Source of the DNA: Panagrolaimus kolymaensis
Taxonomy: Eukaryota; Nematoda; Chromadorea; Rhabditida; Panagrolaimidae
Direction: 5' to 3'
Length of the DNA stretch: 64,000 nucleotides
Assembly: GCA_028622995.1 (NCBI GenBank)
Contig: JAJQJQ010000012.1
Span: 4,464,001-4,528,000, forward strand
The position numbers and the translations under genes are program-made. This document shows positions 21,414 to 30,390 of this stretch, piece by piece; position 1 is the stretch's first letter; the number at the start of each line of letters is the position of its first letter. A model generated the notes under the pieces. The model saw only the letters and a program-made list of their open reading frames with translations, did no database searches and was not told the DNA's origin.

Positions 21414-22455
21414 TTAAAAGGTATCAGATGAAGGTAGTTGAAGAGTAATCGTTGATGGAAGTTGAAGTTGAAGAGCTCGAAGATCGATAGTCACAGCAGA
21501 CATAAAACAAGCGAGAGAATCATATTCACGTAAATATTTTTCCATAAATTCAGGCCACATTTTAGCATATTCAGTATCAAGCAAGTTGATTTCATTGCCA
21601 TCACGTTGAAACTCGAAATGATTTCCAAGATCATAAATATTCGTTACCTGAAAACATATGACACGTGAATAAAGAAATAATACAAAGTTAAACTAACTTC
21701 AAAAAATTCTTCAGTTCTCATTTTTATATCATAACCAGTGATATTTCGAACGCATTCACGATATCGACGAGCAAATTCAGTTTGGAAAGCACGAGCACGT
21801 TCATGTTTAATATTGAGAGTGTCAATTTCATGCTTGAGCTTCTTGATTTCATCGAGATGTTCTTGAATTTTGATGGGATCATAATCACAAGTTGTTTCCA
21901 ATCGACGACGTTTGATATTTTCACGTTCTTCATGTTCTTTTACAGCTTGTTGAAATGGATTGTCGATCATATGACGATAAACTACACTTTCTTCAACAGG
22001 TAATTTTTCAGTGTCCTAAAAAATGAAAGATTTTAGAATCAAAAGCAATGATGAAAACTAACCTTTCTTTCACAAATGCTATTATTTTCGCTTGCTTTCA
22101 ATCGAATATTTTCTGATTTCAACTTCTCAATTTCTTTCAAAGCTTCTTCATACTTTTCAGATAATTCTTTTTCACGATCACTTAATTGTTTAGCTTCATT
22201 TTGTGACAATTCCACGAGCTTCTGTTTATCAGCTATTTCAGTTTCAGCTTTAGCAAGGTTGAGAGTTAATTGACGAACTAAAAATAAAATTAAGTATAAT
22301 AAGTTAGAAAAAAAGAAAAGAAAGAACAAACTTGTTTTTTCATGATCAAATGGTTGACGACTTTTCTTTGAACCAAATTCTTTTTCCCATTCTTGAGAAG
22401 CTTGAACCATGAAGTATTGAGTTGCTTCGCTATCATTTTCACCATTTCGAGACAT
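21414..22455 (-). CDS. MAD1: Short MAD1 spindle-checkpoint protein (C-terminal half)
   Basis: About 290 residues in four exons. After a short N-terminus (MSRNGENDSEATQYFM) it is coiled coil (VRQLTLNLAKAETEIADKQK, SEKYEEALKEIEKLKSE, DEIKKLKHEIDTLNIKH). It ends in the RWD-like MAD1 C-terminal domain: FQTEFARRYRECVRNITGYD, EEFFEVTNIYDLGNHFEF, LLDTEYAKMW and LREYDSLACFMSAVTIDL. In animals this domain, with the coiled coil before it, docks MAD1 on Bub1 at kinetochores and supports MAD2 activation. MAD1 is usually about 680-720 residues, so most of the N-terminal coiled coil is absent. This may be a short paralogue or a diverged sole copy. A diverged partial copy of its last two exons lies at 24,374-24,746 in the opposite orientation. 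Confidence 0.82.
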
Positions 22456-22820
22456 CTTCAATATAACTAAACGATGTAAGAGTAATTTGTGAAAATTAAT
22501 AAACTGAAACGTAACAAAAAAATGATTGAACAAAAAAGAAAAGAAAGTGTGACAGAGACAAATGTTTTCTTTGTCGAACCAAACGCAAATGTGGGAATTA
22601 TAAATTTTCCAAAAAAGAGTTTTGAATCAAAGTTTCCCGCTCGATTTCATGATGCAATGTTATATGAGTGCTTTGCAAAATGAAAGCTATTATGAATAAT
22701 TAAATTTTTTTATTGCAATCTTTAATTTTAAATAACGAAAAGCAACATACATTACTATAAAATTTATTATTTATTTTTCTCTCTTAAAAAAAGTAAACAA
22801 TAAACTTTTGAACATTGCTA
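22456..22820. other. Spacer between MAD1 and the chemoreceptor copy
   Basis: 365 bp, AT-rich. A 64-codon plus-strand frame at 22489-22683 has no family features. It should hold the MAD1 promoter; no element recognised. Confidence 0.4.
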
Positions 22821-24373
22821 TCAATTCCTCGTGGAAGTTGTATGAGATTGTGAAAAATCAACTGGAGGTGGTTTATTCATAAATTTGTTTGCATAAGAAA
22901 ATATCTTTCTTCGATAAAATCTTATTATCATTAATGCTGCAACTGGATTTACGACAGGAACCCATGCAAGTATGGAAGAACAAATAATAGTAATATACTG
23001 ATTTTGGCTTTGTAAAAAAATCATTAGGAAAAGGATTGTTACTGGAAGATTACAGGCCAGAAATGGAGCAATTGCCTAAAGTTTAAAAATGAGATTTATA
23101 TCAAATTTCTTAAATTTTGTTTTGGTTTACTAAAAGCAATTACGAAATTCTCTCTTTCTTTTTTTATGATCATTGTTTACAACCCCGCTTACTCATAAAG
23201 GAAGTTTTTAGGCATTTACTTCCTCTTTAGCCCCATTTACTTACTTGAACAATTAAAGTTCTTTGAACTTGATGATTAATTTGTTTGGTTTTTACGTGCA
23301 TTGCTGTAGTTTTAGATTTTAACGTTTTTGAAATATGAATACTATAAAATATTACTAATGAATAACTAATGGACATAAAAATAACGCAACAACAGCAACA
23401 AATTATAAATTTTTTGTTATCCTAAAAATAAATAATTACGAGTTTTTGAAAATATGGATTGCATTTTGCAAATATGGCTTACAATGTAAGTTGCAACAAA
23501 AGATGGTAAAGTTTCATCCGCCCAAAAACTATCATTATAAATTTTTGTAAATTGTTCATAATAATTATTTAATGGTGGAAAAGTTAAAAATAATAACGCA
23601 GATGTAATAATCCAAGCACAAAATACAACCGCGTATGCTGTTAAGAAATTGAATACTGTTAATCGTTTTATACTGAAATGTTTTTTAAACTTATTTTAAC
23701 ATTTATTTTGGCTATCAAAACTGGACTACCGTAAAAATATTTTATTTTTACTTACCAACAAATAACTCGGTATCTCATATAAAATGGAACAGGCATGGCA
23801 TAAACGTTTAATGCAATCATGGATGTGAAAGAAACAATAAGTGCGCTAGCACAAATAAATCCATATTGGCGAAGAAAGCTTCCAACAACAATGTAATAAC
23901 AATCTTTATAAACTACAATTTCCTAGAAAAAAAATAAAAAGTAATTTTTTTGCTAATCACAATCAACAATTTTCCAGACATGTAATTTAAATCTAACGCG
24001 TACTTCGAAAAACTTTTGTGGTAATCATATTGATCTTATTATTTCTGGTTTCTAACGAATAATAACTGCTTTAAAAGCAATGTTTCTTACAAATTAAAAC
24101 TATTACGAAAAAATTGTCTGAAGTTCGCGTTCACTTTAGGAAAGAATAAATGAGTTAGTTAAAAGACGGATAATATTGAAAATGAAAATGCAAAACAGTT
24201 ATGTATTTTCTTTATTTTTCGATGTAATTTATAAATTCTTCATTCACTTGCTTCTTTTCATGAAAAAAAAAACTCACAGGTTGACTTAAAAATGTCACAA
24301 TTGCAAGGCACATATCAATAATACAATTTTGGGTTAATATTTTTGTTACAGGTTTTAATTCAACTTTATTCGA
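22821..24373 (-). pseudogene. Str/Srd-like chemoreceptor, copy 1, 5' end missing
   Basis: Four full exons encode transmembrane segments 3-7 of a nematode 7TM chemoreceptor. Marks include YAMPVPFYMRYRVICW after TM3, KTINRLTVFNFLTAYAVV, the cytoplasmic HVKTKQINHQVQRTLIVQ, and the TM7/tail block VPVVNPVAALMIIRFYRRKI like that of Srd/Str receptors, ending SQSHTTSTRN. Part of exon 1 remains (up to about 24,373), but the start codon and TM1 are replaced by a MAD1 fragment on the other strand. The whole region from 22,995 is repeated at 44,702-46,080. The missing 5' part is present beyond that second copy. As it stands this copy has no start. Confidence 0.85.
22995..24373 (+). repeat. 1,379 bp direct duplication, left copy
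   Basis: Matches 44702-46080 at a constant offset of 21,707, so there is no net insertion or deletion. I found only a few base differences (for example GTTTTATACTG here, GTTTTTTACTG there). The block covers most of the chemoreceptor gene. Together the two copies bound 20,328 bp. Confidence 0.95.
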
Positions 24374-24746
24374 GTCAACATGAACGTGCTCGTGCTTTTC
24401 AAACTGAATTTGCTCGTCGATATCGTGAAAATGTTCGAAACATCACAGGTTATGACATCAAAATGAGAACTGAAGAATTTATTGAAGTAAGTTTTATTTT
24501 ATTCTTACTATTATTAATATTGAAAGCCTTTAGGTATCAAGTATTTATTATCTTGGAAATCATTTTGAATTTCAACGTGATGGTAAAGAAACGAACTTGC
24601 TTGATAATGAATATGCCAAAATGTGGTCTCACTTAATGGAGAAGTATTTACGTGAATATGATTCTCTCGCTTGTTTTATGGCTGCTGTAACCATTGATCT
24701 ACGAACTCGTCAACTCCAACTTCCATCATCAACTGAACATTTGTAA
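24374..24746 (+). pseudogene. MAD1: MAD1 C-terminal fragment, inverted duplicate
   Basis: HERARAFQTEFARRYREN, then TGYDIKMRTEEFIE, an intron at the same place as in the parent, then IYYLGNHFEFQRDG, NLLDNEYAKMW and LREYDSLACFMAAVTIDL, with a stop at 24744-24746. It matches the parent at 21.4-22.5 kb but differs at many residues. The copy keeps the intron, so it arose by DNA duplication, not by reverse transcription. It begins abruptly at the chemoreceptor junction and has no start codon. Confidence 0.88.
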
Positions 24747-24778
24747 AATTTTTATTGTTGTCTTTCATTTTTTTTGTT

Positions 24779-25852
24779 ATAATAATAAACCAACAACAAC
24801 TGAATTACGCCAAACAATTGACGACGTTATCTCATCCAAAAGAGTATATCTAATTTAAAATAGAATAAGTTGAATGTTTGAAAATTTAAATTTTTAGTTT
24901 GTGAGATTCAAGGAAAGCGAAGAAGATTCGGATGGAATAGCGATGAACGGTCGAACTCGAAGTAATTCATCAGTTCGAAAACATAATATCTCTTCCATTT
25001 TACGAAATTTGGTTGAAGAAAAGCATAATGCTGATTCACATGAATGGTTTGAAGTGGAAGGCCTTGCAATCAAGTAAGGATATTAAAAAATTTTAAACCC
25101 CCAAAAAAAGAGTTAATTTCAGCCCAAAAGAAAGTTTGATGTTAAAACAAATCGATGAAGAACGAGATCCAGTCGATATTTTTGTTATTAAAAATACCGG
25201 AAACGATGGACTTTTATTTAAAATTAAAACCACATCACCTGAAAAATTCCGTGTTAGACCGAGTGTTGGTTTTATTCCTCCTCAAGAATCAGATTATGTT
25301 AGAATTCAACTTCAAAATGGTAAGTAACTGCAATAAAAATAGGTTGAATGATTAATAGAAAATATTTAGAATATCGCCCAACATTAAAATCAGAATGATT
25401 CCTATTTATGGGAATTCGAACTAACAATGAAAACATTGAAAATTTTGCAAGTCTTTGGAAAGAAGCTCCAGTGTCAGATAAAATTGAAAAAACTTACAAT
25501 TGTCATTTAGCAACACCAACTTCAGAATCTTTGATACCTCCAGTTGAAAGTTTCAGACCTCGAGAACCTTCCATTCAATCCATTAACACTGAAGTAAAAC
25601 TTTTATTTTACATGCATAAATTTTTATTAAACCAAAATTTTTTAGAATCTTGAACTCCGCCGTAAAATTACTGAACTTGGCCAACGCCAAATGATAATTA
25701 TATTTATGCTTTTATTCCTTTTAATCGTGCATTTTCTTTTTGTTGTACAACTTCGTTCATCAATTGATAATTTAACTGATGCCATTACTACTTCCATGCA
25801 TAATTCTCATCCAACTTCTTCTTCACGACACAAGCGTAACAGCGATCTCTAA
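24779..25852 (+). pseudogene. MOSPD2: MOSPD2-like MSP-domain half with premature stop
   Basis: Exons encode TELRQTIDDVISSK, a linker, then an MSP (major sperm protein) domain: NTGNDGLLFKIKTTSPEKF, RVRPSVGFIPPQESDYVRI, FLFMGIRTN and FASLWKEAPVSDKIEKTYNC. A C-terminal membrane helix (MIIIFMLLFLLIVHFLFVV) follows. This is the C-terminal half of MOSPD2, an ER membrane protein whose MSP domain binds FFAT motifs at contact sites. Codon 25396-25398 is TGA where the family has Arg before FL(F/I)M, and the frame is open on both sides. No ATG or upstream exons are present here; the missing CRAL-TRIO half lies at 30,391-31,614 on the other strand. Confidence 0.8.
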
Positions 25853-26046
25853 AATAAATTAAGCCATTTTTATTCCCTTTTTTTGTTGTTGCCTTTAAAC
25901 TTATAAATATATCATTCATTGCCTATCGATTGCTGAGTTTTTCTTCATACAAAATACAAACAGAAAAAAATTGAAAGTAAAAACAACAGCAAAAAAATGA
26001 TGAAACAATAAAGCATTTTTTGTTGTTGTTGCTATTAACTTTGTCA

Positions 26047-26289
26047 TCATCGTCCCAAGACGCGCTCAATAGAAAAATCATAGTTGTAACGGGTCAACCA
26101 TCTCAACCAGCCAGCCAGTAGTCGGACAACTCCAAATAAAAAGAAGACGAAAAAAAGAAGAGGGATGCTTCCTCGATCTATTTGGCGCACTTTTTCTCGT
26201 ACTTGGTTAGTTTTTTCTTTGATGTTCCATTTTATTTTTTGAAACAATAATTTTTTGCTCGGTTTTTGATTTAAATATTGTAATTTCAT
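26047..26289 (-). CDS. Small single-pass membrane protein, unknown
   Basis: An intron-less 80-residue frame: a basic N-terminal half (KPSKKLLFQKIKWNIKEKTN), then a hydrophobic helix SIPLLFFVFFLFGVVRLLAG, then WLRWLTRYNYDFSIERVLGR. A cytosolic basic segment and one membrane helix are clear. I recognise no family. It stands between the MOSPD2 C-terminal half and the MsrB N-terminal fragment. Confidence 0.45.
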   Translation of the reverse strand: MKLQYLNQKPSKKLLFQKIKWNIKEKTNQVREKVRQIDRGSIPLLFFVFFLFGVVRLLAGWLRWLTRYNYDFSIERVLGR

Positions 26290-26344
26290 TAATTGTTTAT
26301 TAAACCATTTAAAAAAGTTTCAGTCAAGCTGCTTTGTTTTCAAC

Positions 26345-26543
26345 CATGAGTGATTCAAGTAATAATTAATATAATTTTTTGTTCCACCTTTAAAGAATAT
26401 ATAAAATATTTATAGAAGTTCCCGAACCTGCTCTCAAAAAACTTGGAAAAGATGATCCAAAGAAAGTAACACCCGAAGAATGGAAATCTGTTTTAACCCC
26501 AGAAGAATTTGACATTACTCGAAATGCAGGAACTGAACGATGA
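26345..26543 (+). pseudogene. MSRB: Methionine sulfoxide reductase B, N-terminal fragment
   Basis: MSDS is spliced to VPEPALKKLGKDDPKKV and TPEEWKSVLTPEEFDITRNA, then GTER and a TGA. This is the conserved start of MsrB (W..LTPE.F...R..GTER). The zinc site and catalytic Cys region that should follow is absent. A degenerate MsrB C-terminus is at 29,871-29,985 on the other strand. Confidence 0.8.
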
Positions 26544-26654
26544 AAGAAAAGAAATGGAGAAAGTTATGAAACGGTTAGACAGTCGTGTTAAGATCCAAAA
26601 AAGTGCGCCAATAAAAATTACAAAATTTTATAGTCTTGTAAAACGCTAAAAACT

Positions 26655-26741
26655 TTCACAAACTTCAAGCTTCGATCAAACTTGAACTTTTATTAAACCT
26701 TTTTTTGTTGTTGCAACAAAAACTTTCAAACTTTTACCACA
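26655..26741 (+). repeat. Direct repeat flanking the membrane-protein gene, left copy
   Basis: A segment with GCTTCGATCAAACTTGAAC, a TTTATTAAA stretch and CTTTCAAACTTTTACC resembles 29,537-29,612. The copies are about 75-85 bp, imperfect and in the same orientation, one on each side of the gene at 26.9-29.2 kb. Confidence 0.6.
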
Positions 26742-26918
26742 GAAATTTGCATATTCTCCTTCATTTTATAAGAATGATTTTGTCTTTGCCTATAAAAAGA
26801 CTACTCAAACGTTTTTTACGTTTTTATCGTCATTCGACAACAAATTGTTTGCTGCTGCAACGTCGTCGCTTACAATCTCGTGGCTTTCATTTCGCTTGAT
26901 CCTACATTGTTGTTCAAA

Positions 26919-29243
26919 ATGCTGAAACTCTTGGTGATTTTGCTGTTATCAACTCCAACAATGTCTGATGCTTCTTTTAGACCTAAAAGATACAAGTCAA
27001 CGGATTCTCATCATGCTTCTTCGACATTCAATCAAACATTAGAACAACTTGCTGTCAAATCACTCTCCAGTATTGATGATACTTTGACTTCAGATGTTGG
27101 AACACAAGTTGGTGAAGATATCGTCGTAACAAAAACTGGTCCTCTTGAAGTTTTATTGAAAGGTCGCAGCTTAGAATTTGGAATTTGTGCAGATGATTGT
27201 AATGGAGAGTAAGTTTATCCATTTTATTGATCATATCTTTTATGACACTTTTGTAGAGTTAAAATTTGTTATGATGCTGTTCGAATAAATTCAAAGGCTG
27301 TTGTTTCTTCTGAATGTGGTCCAGAACAATGTCAATTCTTGATTGGAAAGGATGCAACAAATTTTCGGTTAATGGGTTCATGTATGTTTACATTATTTTT
27401 TTCCCTTTATGAAGTATCCTTCTTTAGCTAGTCCTTCGGAATTTGTAAGTGGTTGTGATTCAATGCAAATGAAATACGATCATCAAAAAATGTTTGGCTT
27501 CTATGGTTTTTGCTGTGATCCTAAAATTGGTCAAAATCGATATATGAATTTGAAAGTTGTTCAAGCTGATCCTCAATGTCCTCTAACAATCGTATTTTCC
27601 ATTTTTCCTGTAAAATCTTGTTATAACCTTTATTATTTTAGAAAAACGCTATCATCACAAAGGGCGAGCCAACGACAACAACTACACTTCCACTTTTATC
27701 ATCAACACCATCAATTACCATGGTTGCAACTACTGTAGGTACTGATTCTGCTCAAATTTTGTGGATTGTTTTGGGTGTTGTATTGGGATTCTTCGTTCTT
27801 TGTGTAGTCATAGCTGTGATCGTTTTATTGTGAGTTTACTTTATCTAAAAATTCATTAACTTTCATTTTCATTTCTTTTTTAGATGGAAACGTTGGAATA
27901 AACGGCGCAAAGGTGCTTCAAAGATAGTTGATGTTCCGCTTCCACGTGAAAAAGAAGCTGGAAAAACCAAAGAAGATGCAGTCGAAACTCAAGAAATACC
28001 TACTGAAGTGGAACATCCTAAAAAAGAACAAACTGCACCAAAAGAAGTCAAGAAAGAAGCCAAACTTAAAAGTGAACAATCAAAGGCGCCTATGCCATCA
28101 GCAGAACCAACACAACCAACGCCAACTGTGGATGCAACTCAACCTCCATTTGAAACTGCAACAACTCAACCTTCAGCTGAACAACCTGCTCTTCATAAAC
28201 CAGTCTTGACCAAAGTTGCTTATCCTGAACCATCTCGTCTTGTTGTGAAATCACTCAAATCACACAAAACTGATTCACTTCAAGGTATCTTACAAAAAAA
28301 CATGAAAATTCTTATCGAAGCTCCATGGTTATCCTTGTCGAGATTTGATTGTCTTGGTGAACATGAATATTATCTAATGGAAAAAATGGAAAGGTTAGTT
28401 TTTCTTTTATTATATAAAACTTAGTAATTTTATTTTTTAGTCGATATCCTTTAATGGTACGTGAAGATTATGATCGTGAAATCGACCTCTTCTGTGTTCC
28501 CATCAGTGAAATGTACAAAGAAATGAACAAGTTTGCGTATGTTTTTTCCCTTCTCTGGTTAAAATCTTTATGTTTCTTTTTTAGCGTCGAAGCTGAAGAA
28601 GGTTTGAAAAAGAATGGTGTCCAATTTGATAGCAAGAAGAGAATCACTCATATGACCATCACTGGATTGGAATACATTCGACGTCCTGACATTCCTGAAT
28701 CAGTGGCATACTTTACTTTTGGTGCGGATTTTCATAAATATGTTGGTGCTGATTTCGAATTGATTGCAAAGGTCTCCATTCCGCTTTTGTACGTCGTCGC
28801 TATGCAACCAAGATTCTCTGAATTCAATCGAAGAAAAGCATGCACATGGATTCGGTATGTTTATTTTTGATAGTTTCGTTAACCAATTTTTTGTTTTTTT
28901 TAGTCGTCAAGTAGCAAAGGTTCGTAAAGCTTACACTCCTGCTGAACGTGAAATTATGCCATTTCCAATCAACATCATTGAAAAAGCCTATCAGAAAAAT
29001 CCAAAGTATTTTGATGATCTTGATGCATTGAAAACTATGAGTGATGTCAAAGCTGTACTTCCTGCTACTCCTGTTAAAGACATTCATACTCCTCAACATC
29101 CAAATCAAGAAATGGCAACAAATCCAACTCAAATTGAAGAATCTGCTGCTGCTGTTAATCATCAAGGAAAAATCAAGAAGAAAAAGAAGATCAAAAGCAA
29201 ATCGAAGAAGTCGACATCCAAGAAGAATCATCGCAAGCAATAA
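26919..29243 (+). CDS. Single-pass membrane protein, nematode-type, unknown function
   Basis: About seven exons. MLKLLVILLLSTPTMSDASF is a signal peptide. The outer part of about 180 residues has scattered cysteines (FGICADDCNGE, SECGPEQCQFL, FGFYGFCCDP). One membrane helix follows (ILWIVLGVVLGFFVLCVVIA), then WKRWNKRRKG, a Pro/Thr/Lys-rich stretch and a folded cytoplasmic region: MKILIEAPWLSLSRFD, PLMVREDYDREIDLFCVP, MTITGLEYIRRPDIPESVAY and VVAMQPRFSEFNRRKACTWI. The C-terminus is a poly-Lys tail. It looks like a type I membrane protein; I do not recognise the family. Splice sites are regular and the frame is open, so it is probably functional although broken genes surround it. Confidence 0.65.
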
Positions 29244-29536
29244 TCAAAGCATTTCTTGTTGGTTGAATTTTTGATTGTATGTATATTTTATAACTTTGTA
29301 ATAATAAAACTTTATTTAAACAATTTTGTACTTTTGATTCAAATACATTGGTTTTGGATTTAGTTAGCATTAGTTGAACATTTTACTATTTGTTATTGAA
29401 GATTTTAAATGACAAACAAAAAGCAATGTTTAATTTGTATGGGTTTCATAAAGCTGTATAATTTTAACTTATTTCATCAGTTTTAATCGTTTTCATTGTC
29501 GATGATGCGACTATTCATATATAAATTACAATGAAG

Positions 29537-29612
29537 GACTCCAGGCTTCGATGAAACTTGAACTTTTATTAAAAAATTTTTTGTTGTAACAAAAGCTTTC
29601 AAACTTTTACCC
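29537..29612 (+). repeat. Direct repeat flanking the membrane-protein gene, right copy
   Basis: Shares GCTTCGAT(G/C)AAACTTGAAC and CTTTCAAACTTTTACC with 26,655-26,741. It lies between the membrane-protein gene and the MsrB C-terminal relic. Confidence 0.6.
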
Positions 29613-29870
29613 GATGCTGCTACTATTCTTATATGTAAATGCTGACAAATGTTTCAAACAATCCTTCACATTTAGAATTTATGTATGTTTTTCCTTTTAC
29701 TATCAAATTTGGTAAAATTAAACAGCCTTTAATAAACGAATGTTTTGGTAAGCATTATCACAGCAACTTGTGCTAATACACAAAAGCTTAAAAAAATATT
29801 TTATTGACAAAAAACTGACAAACTTATAAAATATGTATGCATAAACACAGCCAAAATTAAAAAAAATTAT

Positions 29871-29985
29871 TTAAGCATTAGGATTGAAATCAATTGAGCA
29901 CGAATTAATACAATATCTTTCACCGGTTGGTTGATCATCTTCCTCAAAAACATGACCAAGGTGATGTGGTTTCGGCAATGACAGC
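29871..29985 (-). pseudogene. MSRB: Methionine sulfoxide reductase B, C-terminal relic
   Basis: The minus strand reads [29 protein letters not shown] and a stop, the MsrB C-terminus with the (R)YC(I/V)NS box that carries the catalytic Cys. The second zinc-site region just upstream (CCHCRN) is in a different frame, consistent with an extra two bases, and no upstream MsrB exon follows. The N-terminal fragment is 3.3 kb away on the plus strand. Confidence 0.75.
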
Positions 29986-30390
29986 AGCACCCGAAAACGA
30001 TTGATGATTATCACTACTGCTATTTGGCAATAACTTAGCTGGTGCACTTTTGATGAGGTCGTCCATAGAAAACACGTCCTACAACGATCAACTTTTTTTA
30101 ATTAAGATATGTGGATGGATATCCTAAGGCATTATGAAGGAAAAAAATAATAAATTTTTAAATCGCGCAATTTTACGGCCGCAGACGGCTGTTGTTCCCT
30201 TTAGTCTGGTGTGGTCAGTTGTTGAAAATAGAAAATAAATTTTTTGAGTATTACACCAAAAAATGTCGGTCTCATTGAGTGCAAATAAAATAAAATCAAT
30301 GAAAAAAAAGACATTGTTTTTCTTTTCTTTTTTGTGACTGATAAATGAAGATAAAAAAATGAGGAAGCAAAAATAAAAACAAAAACAAAC

